From Liminaster sp045576355 (GTDB taxonomy: Bacteria > Bacteroidota > Bacteroidia > Bacteroidales > UBA3663): a stretch of DNA of 64,000 nt. The position numbers and the translations under genes are program-made. Under the pieces are notes generated by a model, which was not told where the DNA came from, ran no database searches, and worked only from the letters and a program-made list of their open reading frames with translations. Positions 52,810 through 61,848 of this stretch are shown here, one piece after another. The stretch spans positions 62,001 to 126,000 of the forward strand of contig JAZNGG010000061.1 of the NCBI GenBank assembly GCA_045576355.1, written 5' to 3'. Within the stretch, counting starts at the first letter, position 1, and each line of letters begins with the position of its first letter.

Positions 52810-55518
52810 ATGTGTAACAGAAAAGGGGTGAAACTGACGGTCGCCATGTGGTGCCTGTCTGTTGCTTTTGCGTGGGCGCAATCAGTGCCAAAGCCTCATG
52901 TTGCCCAGCAAAATGAAGAGGAAGATAACTCTGATTTTGCCTTTACGGAAAGCCAGTTGGATGAAGATCTTGATGCTTCGCAAGCTGTTTCGGTCATTGT
53001 TTCGTCAAACAATGATCCCTACGCTTCTGAAGTGGGTTATTTGTTTAGTCCGATGCGCTTTAGGGTACGTGCTTATGACAATATGTACAATCAGACTTAC
53101 ATGAACGGCTTGTTGCTCAACGACCTTGAGACAGGACGATTCAACTATAGTATGATTGGCGGTATGAACGATGCCACACGCAATCAGGAAGGTGTCTCAT
53201 CATATGAAAACAATGCTTTCGGTATGACCGGAGTGGGTGGGGCAAACAATATCAACACCCGTGCGAGTCAGTTCGCATCCGGTAGTAAATTGGCATTATC
53301 AGCTTGCAATCGCAATTATAAGGCTCGCGCCATGTACACCTATTCCACCGGGATGATGTCCAATGGTTGGGCTTTCGCCGGAACGTTGGGCTATCGCTGG
53401 GCGGATGAGGGCGTTATCGAAGGTACTTACTATAACTCTTTCAGTTATTTGCTTTCAGCCGAAAAGCGTATAAATGATCATCATAACCTGTCGTTGGTGA
53501 CATTCGGTTCTCCCACCGAACGAGGTCAACAAGGTGCTTCTACGGAGGAGGCATATTGGCTCGCCAATGATCATTATTATAATCCCAACTGGGGTTATCA
53601 GAATGGCAAGAAGCGTAACTCCCGTGTTGTAAATGACTTCGAACCGACAGCTATCATGACATGGGACTGGAAGCTGGATGAAAATCGTCGTCTTTCCACA
53701 GCTGCCGGTTATAAATATAGCATGTATAGTTCGACGGCTTTGAGTTGGAGTGGCAATGCCTATGATCCACGTCCGGACTATTATAAAAATATGCCCAGCT
53801 CGATCTTTAATGTTTATAATCCGGAGACGAATAATCCTGATTATTTTGAGCAGCATCCTTATCTTTTAGACGAATATAATACCCTTTTGGACTATTGGTC
53901 AGTCAAGGCCAATCGTCAGGTCAATTGGGATCGCATGTATGCTGTCAACCGCATCAGTGAAGCTGCGGGAGGAGAGGCTCTCTATTATCAGGAACGTCGT
54001 CATAATGATCAGCGAGTGTTTGCGCTTAGTTCTACGTGGAATCACTACATCAATACTCATCATAAATATACTGCAGGAGTGGTTCTTAACTCTACTAAAG
54101 GTATGCATTATAAAACTATGGCAGACCTTTTAGGTGCAGCTCGTTTTACCGATGTAGATAAGTTCGCAGCCCGTGACTATGGACCGAACAGCCAGGAGGC
54201 TCAAAATGATTTGCGTAATCCTAACAGGCAGATTAAGGTAGATGACAAATTTGGCTATAATTACAACATTTTTGTCAACAAAGCTAAAGCCTGGGCGCAA
54301 TATCAATACTCTGTCGGCCGATTTAATTTCCTTGCCGGAGGATTTGCAGAAGGGACTATGATCGAGCGTGAGGGTCTCATGCAAAATGGTCGTGCACCCG
54401 AAAACTCCTATGGCAAGAGTGGTGCTGCTAAGTTTATGGGAGGTGGTGGAAAAGCCTCTCTCATCTGGAGTCCTATTGCCAATCATCGTATCAGTCTCTC
54501 CGGTGGTTATGAGTCTGTCGCTCCTTTGGCCCGTAATAGCTTTGTTGCTCCCCGTATGCAAAATAACTTTGTGGACAACCTTTCGACAGAGGATATCCTC
54601 CATGGTGAGGCTACTTATAATTTTCGTTTTGGACCTGTTTATGGTAAAATCAGCGGCTATTATTCGAAGTTTATGAATGTTGTTGAACAAACAGCTTTCT
54701 ATAATGATCAGCAATCCAGCTTTACCTATTTGACTATGAGTAATATAGAGCGTGAGCACTATGGCATTGAGGCAGCTTTGGTCTATAACATCACCGGCAA
54801 TCTCGCTCTTAACTTCTTAGGTACGGTCAGTGAAGCTAAATATATCAATAACCCTTATGCACAAGTCAATTATGAGGGTATGGATGGCTCACAGATTGCC
54901 ACACTCAATAAGTGGAAAAATCCTGTGACAGGCAAAGAAATGCCTCTGATGGTGCTTGCAGATGGTATGCGGGTTAATGGTACACCGCTTACAGCCCTTA
55001 GTCTTGGCTTTGATTATAATGTCAATGGTTGGTTTTTTGCTGCCAATGTTAACTACTATGATCGAGTACACATCGGTTATTCGGCTTATCGTCGCTTAAG
55101 TAACGTGGTTGGTAACTATACCCAGAGTGGCGTTACCTCAGAGGGTATCCCAACTTTTGATGTGACTCGTGAAGAACTGAACCTCAATGGAGGTGTCTTG
55201 TTTGACGAAGCCGGTAATTGTGTGGCTACCTATGCTGCAGAGCAGGAGGAGTTTGATGGCGACTTTATGGTGGATTTCTCCATCGGACGTTATATCCGCC
55301 TCAAGGGAGGAAAGAGTTTGAGCATCAATCTCTCTGTTCAGAATGCACTTAATAATGAAGATATCCGTACCGGAGGGTATGAGCAAAATCGAGATGATAA
55401 ATATTATGGCATTGATGGATCAGAGGGTCGTGAGAAGGATTATGTCTTCTCAAAAAATAATAAATATTATTATGCCAATGCTCTCAATGCTTTCTTAAAC
55501 ATCGGTTTCAGATTTTGA
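52810..55518 (+). CDS. TonB-dependent receptor-like outer-membrane protein
   Basis: A signal peptide ends near AFAWAQ. A short acidic region (EEEDNSDFAF) precedes a plug-like domain with VSSNNDPYASEVGYLFSPMRFRVRAYDN and GVGGANNINTRASQFASG. About 700 residues of aromatic-rich alternating strands follow and end in FLNIGFRF, the usual C-terminal barrel strand. There is no carboxypeptidase-regulatory N-terminal domain, so it is not a standard SusC. At 902 residues it fits a TonB-dependent transporter. It is the first gene of a unit that continues, across a repeat block, with three lipoproteins including a nuclease. Uptake of nucleic-acid fragments or associated nutrients is inferred from that context only. 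Confidence 0.82.
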   Translation: MCNRKGVKLTVAMWCLSVAFAWAQSVPKPHVAQQNEEEDNSDFAFTESQLDEDLDASQAVSVIVSSNNDPYASEVGYLFSPMRFRVRAYDNMYNQTYMNGLLLNDLETGRFNYSMIGGMNDATRNQEGVSSYENNAFGMTGVGGANNINTRASQFASGSKLALSACNRNYKARAMYTYSTGMMSNGWAFAGTLGYRWADEGVIEGTYYNSFSYLLSAEKRINDHHNLSLVTFGSPTERGQQGASTEEAYWLANDHYYNPNWGYQNGKKRNSRVVNDFEPTAIMTWDWKLDENRRLSTAAGYKYSMYSSTALSWSGNAYDPRPDYYKNMPSSIFNVYNPETNNPDYFEQHPYLLDEYNTLLDYWSVKANRQVNWDRMYAVNRISEAAGGEALYYQERRHNDQRVFALSSTWNHYINTHHKYTAGVVLNSTKGMHYKTMADLLGAARFTDVDKFAARDYGPNSQEAQNDLRNPNRQIKVDDKFGYNYNIFVNKAKAWAQYQYSVGRFNFLAGGFAEGTMIEREGLMQNGRAPENSYGKSGAAKFMGGGGKASLIWSPIANHRISLSGGYESVAPLARNSFVAPRMQNNFVDNLSTEDILHGEATYNFRFGPVYGKISGYYSKFMNVVEQTAFYNDQQSSFTYLTMSNIEREHYGIEAALVYNITGNLALNFLGTVSEAKYINNPYAQVNYEGMDGSQIATLNKWKNPVTGKEMPLMVLADGMRVNGTPLTALSLGFDYNVNGWFFAANVNYYDRVHIGYSAYRRLSNVVGNYTQSGVTSEGIPTFDVTREELNLNGGVLFDEAGNCVATYAAEQEEFDGDFMVDFSIGRYIRLKGGKSLSINLSVQNALNNEDIRTGGYEQNRDDKYYGIDGSEGREKDYVFSKNNKYYYANALNAFLNIGFRF

Positions 55519-55519
55519 G

Positions 55520-55740
55520 AGTTTAGTAGTTTTAATAGTTTAGAGGTTTAGGAGTTTAGTAGTTTAATAGTTTAAAAGTTTAATAGTTTAGTAGTTTAGA
55601 AGTTTAAGAGTTTAAGAGTTTATAATTTCAACCCCTCAGCACGCGAAGCCCACGACCAAAGGGAGTAACCCCTAAACTCTTCAACCCCTCAACCAATCAA
55701 CTCCTCAACCAATCAACCCCTCAACCAATAACCCCAATAA
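55520..55740. repeat. Octamer-array repeat inside the receptor-nuclease locus
   Basis: Thirteen successive units of the form AGTTTANN run from 55520 to about 55624, all 8 bp except one of 9. After ATAATTTCAACCCC, a block of CTCAACC-type units on the opposite pattern extends to about 55735. AAGAGTTTA near the end of the first array can pair with TAAACTCTT at about 55673. The block fills nearly the whole gap between the receptor and DUF5689 genes. Confidence 0.85.
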
Positions 55741-55750
55741 CAATAATCCT

Positions 55751-56617
55751 ATGAAGAAATTCTTTTCCTTTATATTGATCTCTGCACTTGCCCTTGCTAC
55801 TTGGACAGCATGTGTCGAAGATCAGCATGAAGATCCCAATACAGACCATTATCTTGTGACCAGCCCGGTCTCTTTAGGTAGAACAAATACTACGATCGGA
55901 GAGTTAAAAAGCCGTTACTCTTCCTATATGACTCAGTCCAATGCCTTTGTCAAGGTAGAAGAAGATCTTATCTTTGAGGGAGTTGTAGTGGCTAATGACA
56001 TCAGTGGTAACCTTTATCAGACGCTTATGCTACGAGATGGAGATGACGCCATTGTCCTTGGAGTCAAGAATACATGTCTTTATCCTTATTTCGCATTCGG
56101 ACAGTGTATAAAGGTGAACCTTAAAGGCCTTTATATTGGTAACTATAGCAAGACACCGAAGATTGGCCAGCCTTATCAGACCAGCGCCGGCAATTGGCGT
56201 TTGGGTCCTATGCTTTTCCCTCTTTTGGCTGAAAATGTCGAAATTATCGGCAGACCTGATACAACCTATGCAGAGTGCATCCCTGTAGAACCTACAGTCG
56301 ATTGGCTTAAATCAAGCAGTAACCAAAACTATCAGAATGCACCGATGTTGGTTACCGTTGAAGGTGTCTTTACAGAGGCGGATGGCAAAGCCACTTTTGC
56401 ACCGGATGAATTGAAGGATGCAGGCTATGGTGTCGATCGTTCATTTAAGGTGGGTACTTCTACAACAGTTACAATCACAGTTCGTACCAGTACGCAGAAT
56501 GAGATTTCATACGAAGTGTTGCCACAAGGACAAGTTCGCCTTACCGGTATGCTGACCTATTACAGCGGTTGGCAACTCCAGCTTCGCAGCCTTGACGATA
56601 TTGAGGTCCTCGAATAA
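55751..56617 (+). CDS. DUF5689-domain lipoprotein
   Basis: A lipoprotein signal ends in WTAC (cysteine about residue 21). The mature part matches DUF5689: LIFEGVVVANDISGNLYQTLMLRDGDDAIVLGVKNTCLYPYFAFGQCIKVNLKGLYIG is the OB-fold-like core, written here as consecutive segments of that core; a second similar half ends in GWQLQLRSLDDIEVLE. DUF5689 domains often accompany secreted nucleases in Bacteroidota, and OB folds commonly bind nucleic acid, so nucleic-acid binding at the cell surface is plausible. It is followed after 67 bases by another lipoprotein. Confidence 0.82.
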   Translation: MKKFFSFILISALALATWTACVEDQHEDPNTDHYLVTSPVSLGRTNTTIGELKSRYSSYMTQSNAFVKVEEDLIFEGVVVANDISGNLYQTLMLRDGDDAIVLGVKNTCLYPYFAFGQCIKVNLKGLYIGNYSKTPKIGQPYQTSAGNWRLGPMLFPLLAENVEIIGRPDTTYAECIPVEPTVDWLKSSSNQNYQNAPMLVTVEGVFTEADGKATFAPDELKDAGYGVDRSFKVGTSTTVTITVRTSTQNEISYEVLPQGQVRLTGMLTYYSGWQLQLRSLDDIEVLE

Positions 56618-56684
56618 ACGCCAAACAGCGAAGAGAGATTTTTCGGACAACTTTTAACATCACGAATATAATAATTATAACAAT

Positions 56685-58877
56685 ATGAAAAAGCACATTT
56701 TATTTTTGTCGATAGCTGCCATGATGGCTGCTTTTACGGCATGTGAGGATGTTCCCGCGCCTTACGAACTGAATGTAGAGGGCGGAACAGAAGAGCCGGA
56801 CGGGCCAAAGACTTTGCCCTACACCGAAAGTTTTGCTACTACTCTTGGTGCTTACACCAACTATACCACAGATGGAGGTGGAGCATGGGTATGTGATTAC
56901 AGCACTGCCAAAGCATCCGGTTATGATAATGGTACGAAGGTAACCACAGCCGGTACATATTATCTCGTATCTCCTAAAATCTCATTAGCAGACCTTACCG
57001 AAGGTGCGCATGTTACTTATGATTATATTCTCCGTTATAATAAAGGAAATGAGAATCAACAGGTCTTGATCTCCTCTGATTTTGTAGATGATCCTAAGAC
57101 AGCAACTTGGACACTTTTGCGCCAGACGCATACAGAGGGAACGGATTGGGTGACATTTGAAAAAGGCGTTGTCAATTTCCCGGATTCTCTGATTGGACAG
57201 GATGTAGTCGTTGCTTTCCGTTATAGCACTAATGCCACCAGTGGCTCGACCTGGGAAGTTAAAAATGTCTCAGTACAATCCGGAAAAGTGGATGGAGCAG
57301 ATCCGGAGGGTACAACTACTGCCCCTGAGGTAGGAGGTGTGAAGACTTTGCCTTATAGTGAAGCATTCTCTTCTACTATGGGTAGCTTCGCCAATGAGAC
57401 TGTCAGCGGTAGTGGAGCATGGATCATCGATTACAGCACTGCCAAGGCTACGGGCTATGACAATAGCTCTAAATTGACTACTGCCGGAACGTATTACCTT
57501 GTTTCTCCAGAGATTGACCTTAATGGCGTGACTGAAGCACATGTGGCATACGAATATATCCTTCGCTATAATAAGGGTAATGAGAATCAACAATTGTTTA
57601 TTACAGCCTCTTATGGAGAGAACGCAGCCACTACAGAGTGGACACTTTTGAAAAATGACCACAAAGAGGGCACTGATTGGATTACCTTTGAAAAAGCTGA
57701 CATCGATATTCCTGCTGACTTCTTAGGCAAGACTATCCGCTTGGCATTCTATTATAATACCAATGCCACCAGCGGTTCGACATGGGAAGTGCGTAACTTC
57801 TCTATCTCTGAGGGTAAGGCAGGCGAATCTACCGGTGATGACAATACCGGATCGGGTGATGTAGCTCCTGTCGGAGATAACCTCGTGGGCAATGGAGATT
57901 TTGAGGCTTGGAATGGTTCTGTCCCTGCCAACTGGAAATCTACCACCACAGCCAGCAGTGCTTCATTGTCTCAGTCTTCGGATGCTCATGGCGGTAGCTA
58001 TGCGGTCTGTGTAGAAGGTACAACATCAGGCAACAAACGTTTGGCATATAAAGAGATTACGTTGAAGGCCGGAACATATAATATCAAGTTCTATGCTAAA
58101 GCGGCCACATCTACCGGAGCATCGATCGTGCCCGGATATGTGCCGGTAGTAGATGGTAAGGTCGGCACTTATATGTATGGTGAATATGTCAATGACCTAA
58201 CCACATCTGAGTGGGTTGAGGTAAGTCAGTCTTTCACTTTGACCACAGAGTCTGTAGTCAATCTTGTGATTATGAACTCTAAGAAAGTGGGTGGTGCCGT
58301 ACTCATTGACGATTACTCTTTGACCACCTCTGATGGAGCTCTTGTCGATGGAGGCAACAGCGATAGCGGTAATGATGATGGAGGAGATAGCGGAACAACA
58401 ACACCGACCGATGCCATTTATAGCAACACATTCGCTACCAATCCGACCGATTGGACCATAGACAACAAGCACATGGGAGAGGGGTTATCTTACGTTTGGG
58501 CACATTCTACTTATAACTCCGATGCTTATATGAAAGCCTCAGCCTATAAGGGTGGTGCTGTTGAAGCAGAAAGTTGGTTGATCTCTCCTGCATTGGATTT
58601 GTCCGGTGTTACTTCTGCCACCTTCTCTTTCTCACATACTTGTAAATTCTGTCGCAATATGCAGCAGGAGTTGACTGTATGGGCAACAGCCGATGGTAGT
58701 AATTGGACACAACTTACCATTTCTGCTTACCCATCCAATAGCGATTACACCTTTGTTGCAGCTTCGGCAGATCTTTCAGCCTTTGCCGGTAAAAGCGGTG
58801 TAAAAGTTGCGTTTAAGTATATAAGTTCAGCTTCTGCAGCCGGAACTTGGGAAGTTAATAATGTGGTAATCAAGTAA
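56685..58877 (+). CDS. Large surface lipoprotein with three choice-of-anchor-J-like domains and a CBM-like domain
   Basis: The lipoprotein signal ends in FTAC. Two adjacent copies of a domain of about 165 residues follow. Each starts KTLPY(T/S)E(S/A)F, contains STAKA(S/T)GYDN, TAGTYYLVSP and RYNKGNENQQ, and ends ATSGSTWEV. A carbohydrate-binding-module-like segment starts DNLVGNGDFEAWNGSVPANW and ends near VLIDDYSL. After an Asp/Gly linker, a third divergent copy starts IYSNTFATNPTDWT and ends GTWEVNNVVIK. These are adhesive beta-sandwich modules, and no enzymatic motif was seen. The endonuclease gene starts 2 bases after the stop, so co-expression is near certain. It probably presents or tethers substrate at the surface. 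Confidence 0.8.
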   Translation: MKKHILFLSIAAMMAAFTACEDVPAPYELNVEGGTEEPDGPKTLPYTESFATTLGAYTNYTTDGGGAWVCDYSTAKASGYDNGTKVTTAGTYYLVSPKISLADLTEGAHVTYDYILRYNKGNENQQVLISSDFVDDPKTATWTLLRQTHTEGTDWVTFEKGVVNFPDSLIGQDVVVAFRYSTNATSGSTWEVKNVSVQSGKVDGADPEGTTTAPEVGGVKTLPYSEAFSSTMGSFANETVSGSGAWIIDYSTAKATGYDNSSKLTTAGTYYLVSPEIDLNGVTEAHVAYEYILRYNKGNENQQLFITASYGENAATTEWTLLKNDHKEGTDWITFEKADIDIPADFLGKTIRLAFYYNTNATSGSTWEVRNFSISEGKAGESTGDDNTGSGDVAPVGDNLVGNGDFEAWNGSVPANWKSTTTASSASLSQSSDAHGGSYAVCVEGTTSGNKRLAYKEITLKAGTYNIKFYAKAATSTGASIVPGYVPVVDGKVGTYMYGEYVNDLTTSEWVEVSQSFTLTTESVVNLVIMNSKKVGGAVLIDDYSLTTSDGALVDGGNSDSGNDDGGDSGTTTPTDAIYSNTFATNPTDWTIDNKHMGEGLSYVWAHSTYNSDAYMKASAYKGGAVEAESWLISPALDLSGVTSATFSFSHTCKFCRNMQQELTVWATADGSNWTQLTISAYPSNSDYTFVAASADLSAFAGKSGVKVAFKYISSASAAGTWEVNNVVIK

Positions 58878-58879
58878 AG

Positions 58880-59836
58880 ATGACCGAGAAACTAATATAT
58901 ATATTGTTCTACCTCTTCACCGCTTCGGTAACACTTTGTGGTGTTACCTCTTGCGATGAGGAGGATGAATATACCTGGGTGACCGGGTCCGGAAATAACA
59001 ATTCTGGAGAAGGAGAGGGTGAAGGAGAAAGTGGAGGATCCGGATCAGAAAATAATAACCTGGGAGAAAGCGTTGTCTATCAGCCATATCAGTTGAATGT
59101 TGAGGTTCCGGCACTTAAAGAGGGTAATCTATATGTCTATCATAACACTATATCGGGATCGGATTCTGTGATGACCTATTGTTATGAATATAATCCGGAG
59201 AAACAACACACACGTTGGATTGCTTTCCGTTTTGACGGTAAGACCCGAGCAAAGTCGGTAAGTCGTTCTGATGCGTGGAGTGACGATCCAAAATTGCCGG
59301 TCGAATGTCATATCGGGACGGAGGGTTTCAGTGGCTTTGATCGAGGACATATATGTGCCTCTGCCGATCGCCTATATAGCTATGCCGCCAATGCCCAAAC
59401 TTTTTATATGTGTAATATGTCTCCTCAATACTCTCGTTTTAACCAGAACTATTGGGTCGCTTTCGAGGGTCACGTTCAGGATTTAGGACGTAATGCCTCT
59501 TTTGCTGATACCCTCTATGTAGTCAAGGGTGGAACTATCGAGGATAACCAGATACTCAGTTATGTGCATCGTTATAATGGAGCTTCTGTAGCCGTTCCTG
59601 CATACTACTTTATGGCTTTGCTAAAGGTGAAAAATAATGTTTATACCGGCATTGCCTTTTGGACAGAACACAAGAACACTAATTATGGCAATGTTGGCAA
59701 ATCTGCGATAGCAGCAGCTGCCGTTACCATCGATGAATTGGAAGAGAAAACCGGTATAGATTTCTTCCACAACCTTCCGGATGCAGCAGAAACTGCCGTT
59801 GAAAAGAGCTTTACACTCAGTGCCTGGAGTTTGTAG
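58880..59836 (+). CDS. DNA/RNA non-specific endonuclease, surface lipoprotein
   Basis: This belongs to the beta-beta-alpha-metal nuclease family of Serratia nuclease (NUC1). The active-site motif FDRGHICASADR contains the general base His157. NMSPQYSRFNQNYW supplies the metal-binding Asn, and WVAFEGHV the following acidic residue. The N-terminus is a lipoprotein signal ending in GVTSC followed by Asp-Glu-Glu. A flexible linker of GEGEGEGESGGSG type comes next. The predicted place is the outer membrane surface or periplasm, where it would degrade DNA and RNA without strong sequence preference. It is the last gene of the locus; the next region is repeats and a strong terminator. Confidence 0.92.
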   Translation: MTEKLIYILFYLFTASVTLCGVTSCDEEDEYTWVTGSGNNNSGEGEGEGESGGSGSENNNLGESVVYQPYQLNVEVPALKEGNLYVYHNTISGSDSVMTYCYEYNPEKQHTRWIAFRFDGKTRAKSVSRSDAWSDDPKLPVECHIGTEGFSGFDRGHICASADRLYSYAANAQTFYMCNMSPQYSRFNQNYWVAFEGHVQDLGRNASFADTLYVVKGGTIEDNQILSYVHRYNGASVAVPAYYFMALLKVKNNVYTGIAFWTEHKNTNYGNVGKSAIAAAAVTIDELEEKTGIDFFHNLPDAAETAVEKSFTLSAWSL

Positions 59837-59842
59837 GTAGGT

Positions 59843-60035
59843 TGGTTTAGGGGTTTAGGGCTACGCCCTGCTATGGCAGATGGCTATGGCGATGGCTCCT
59901 CTCGACCCTTAAACTTTTCAACTCCTCAACCAAAAGGGCTGCGCCCTTGCTATGGCAGATGGCTATGGCGATGGCTCCTTTCAACTCCTAAACCCCTCAA
60001 CTCTTCAACCAATAAACCCTTCAACCTCCTACCCA
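59843..60035. repeat. Composite dispersed repeat with two inverted copies of the 27-bp core
   Basis: GGTTTAGGGGTTTAGGG leads into an exact reverse-complement copy of the 27-bp core at 59858-59884 (starts GGGCTACGCCC, ends CAGATGGC). Extra TATGGCGATGGC hexamers follow, then CTCAACC octamers. A second, slightly altered core lies at 59936-59963 with the same hexamers and octamers. The open frames over this block encode only repeat-derived peptides. Confidence 0.8.
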
Positions 60036-60040
60036 CGAAA

Positions 60041-60103
60041 GCAACGTTGCCGGAAAATCTCCCTTCAAAAGAGAAAAATTCCGGCAACGTTGCTATTATT
60101 TTT
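60041..60103 (+). terminator. Strong intrinsic terminator after the nuclease locus
   Basis: GCAACGTTGCCGGAA and TTCCGGCAACGTTGC form a perfect 15-bp stem, followed by TATTATTTTT. The stem is self-complementary, so it could work in both directions. Confidence 0.88.
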
Positions 60104-60366
60104 AATAAATATTATCAGATCTTATCTTTGCTGTACAAAAAAGAAAATGATTATAAAACCGATAATAACATAAATGAAATGATACACGAAAACGCTTAGT
60201 GATTCTAATGTTTGATTATGTTACTTAGAATTCTTTTTATGAAGTTTTGTTTTTTATGAACACTTGTTTTATGAAGTTTTGTGGATTATTTTTTCACCTT
60301 ATTCCTCAATTTTATTAAACTGATTTGCTTTTCATTGACAGATGAACGATTTGGCAGAAATATCAT

Positions 60367-60374
60367 TATCTTTG
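60367..60374 (+). promoter_or_regulatory. -7 box of the BASS-type transporter gene
   Basis: TATCTTTG followed by CACG lies 62 bases upstream of the ATG at 60436. The spacer 60104-60360 is AT-rich with no other feature seen. Confidence 0.55.
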
Positions 60375-60435
60375 CACGTCAATTAGAGATTTCTTCCCTT
60401 GCGGGACAGTTCTCTAAAGTTTGAAATGCGATATT

Positions 60436-61404
60436 ATGATACGATCAGTCATTCGATTTATAAAAAACTGGGCACTACCGATAGCCATTATCATGGGTGC
60501 ATTATCTTACTTTTTATATAGCTCACTCCCATTCGGAGAAGAGGTTCATCGGCATGTAAACCAGGGTGTTGTCATCGTACAGCCGTTATTACTTTTTCTG
60601 ATGCTCTTCTTGACATTTTGTAAGATTTCGCCTCATGAACTTCGTCCTCGTCGATGGCATATCGGGTTATTACTCATTCAGACCCTCTCTTATGCACTTT
60701 TTGCTTTGATTGCCATGCTTTTGCCGGAGGAGGGAGGATGGCGAGTATTGGCTGAGGGTGCCATGGTCATGATGATTTGTCCGACAGCGACAGCATCGGC
60801 TGTCATTACTGCGCGTTTGGGAGGTAATATTTCGGGATTGGTCTCATACATCATCATCAGTAACTTTGTCATTGCCCTTTGGGCTCCCTTGTTTCTTTCT
60901 TTGGTCAATCCTCATGGAGATATTGGCTTCGGAGAGTCTTTCTTTCTGATTTTGGGAAAAGTCTTTCCGTTGCTCATTTGCCCCTTGATGCTTGCTTGGG
61001 TCATCCGTTACTTGTTGCCCTCGTTTCATCGCATATTGCAACGCTATACCTATCTCACCTTCTACCTTTGGGCAGCATCTCTCTCTTTGGCCATCTGTGT
61101 CACGACCAAAAACATCGTTCATAGTGATGTTTCTGTATGGTATATGATCGGGTTAGCGTTTATCTCGTTGATATGTTGTGTCTTTCAATTTGGTTACGGA
61201 CGAAAAATCGGACTACGCTATGGAGAGAAAATCTCTGCGGGTCAGGCATTGGGACAGAAAAACACCGTTTTTGCCATCTGGATGGCATATACATTTCTGA
61301 CACCTGTAACAGCCACCGTTGGGGGATTCTATAGTATCTGGCACAACATTTTTAACTCCTGGCAACTCTATCAAGCCAGAAAGAGGAGAGAAGAAGAACT
61401 GTGA
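60436..61404 (+). CDS. Bile acid:sodium symporter-like (BASS superfamily) membrane transporter
   Basis: About nine to ten hydrophobic helices span 322 residues: WALPIAIIMGALSYFLY, IVQPLLLFLMLFLTFC, LLIQTLSYALFALIAMLL and others. The segment MVMMICPTATASAVITARLGGNISG resembles the crossing-helix region of BASS/ArsB-like carriers. QALGQKNTVFAIWMAYTFLTP resembles the second such region. The ATG at 60436 is preferred because the frame opens earlier only at a TTG. Substrate is unknown. It is a single gene with its own promoter. Confidence 0.75.
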   Translation: MIRSVIRFIKNWALPIAIIMGALSYFLYSSLPFGEEVHRHVNQGVVIVQPLLLFLMLFLTFCKISPHELRPRRWHIGLLLIQTLSYALFALIAMLLPEEGGWRVLAEGAMVMMICPTATASAVITARLGGNISGLVSYIIISNFVIALWAPLFLSLVNPHGDIGFGESFFLILGKVFPLLICPLMLAWVIRYLLPSFHRILQRYTYLTFYLWAASLSLAICVTTKNIVHSDVSVWYMIGLAFISLICCVFQFGYGRKIGLRYGEKISAGQALGQKNTVFAIWMAYTFLTPVTATVGGFYSIWHNIFNSWQLYQARKRREEEL

Positions 61405-61454
61405 TGATGGAAAATTTAGTTTTTTGAATTTATTACTATCCGATATAAATCAAA

Positions 61455-61700
61455 ACTCAAAAAATATTGGTGTCCGGTATAATTTAAACTATCCGGAAAG
61501 GGGTATTTTAACGCGTCGTCCGTCGTTGCATCACACGCGTAGCCTCGTTACGACACACGCGTAGCCTCGTTACATCACACGCGTAGCCTCTTATTTTAAC
61601 ACCCTTATTGTGTTTTATCGGACACTAATATTTTGAATTATTGGTGTTCGGTAATTTTTTTACTGTCCGTAGGGGGTATTTCTCGCGTCGGCTCTCATTG
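61455..61700. repeat. Duplicated spacer sequence flanking a tandem repeat, with a 12-bp hairpin
   Basis: Two diverged copies share the ordered blocks ATTGGTGTYCGGTA, CTRTCCG, GGGGTATTT, CGCGTCG and TTGYATCAC. The first copy is at about 61464-61535 and the second at about 61639-61716. CGGACACTAATA (61619-61630) pairs fully with TATTGGTGTTCG (61639-61650), counting G-U pairs. No gene was recognised in 61405-61848. Confidence 0.6.
61524..61589. repeat. Three tandem copies of a 22-bp repeat
   Basis: The unit CGTTRCATCACACGCGTAGC plus CT occurs at 61524-61545, 61546-61567 and 61568-61589, with two base changes among copies. A fourth partial unit starts the next CT. There are no spacers, so it is not a CRISPR array. 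Confidence 0.85.
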
Positions 61701-61744
61701 TATCACGTGTCGAGACGTATTGATCGACCCCTCCCATCTCAGGC

Positions 61745-61830
61745 GCAACCCTTAACTCTTCTACCCCTCAACTTCTCAACCTTTCAACTCTTCAACCAAC
61801 CTGGCCATCTGCCATAGCAGGGCGTAGCCC
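61745..61830. repeat. CTCAACC octamers and 27-bp core; left 46-bp direct repeat of the DUF3990 cassette
   Basis: Octamer units of the YTCAACCC type end in a 46-bp segment at 61785-61830 made of CAACTCTTCAACCAACCTG plus the 27-bp core (61804-61830). The same 46 bp recur in direct orientation at 63131-63176 with a single difference. Confidence 0.85.
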
Positions 61831-61848
61831 TAAACCTCACAATCTTTT

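Noticed and set aside
59873..60199. Open frames starting MADGYGDG
   Set aside because: They consist of the 27-bp core, hexamers and octamers and run through the terminator.
61524..61589. Short CRISPR-like array
   Set aside because: The 22-bp units are directly adjacent with no spacers, and no cas gene is visible.
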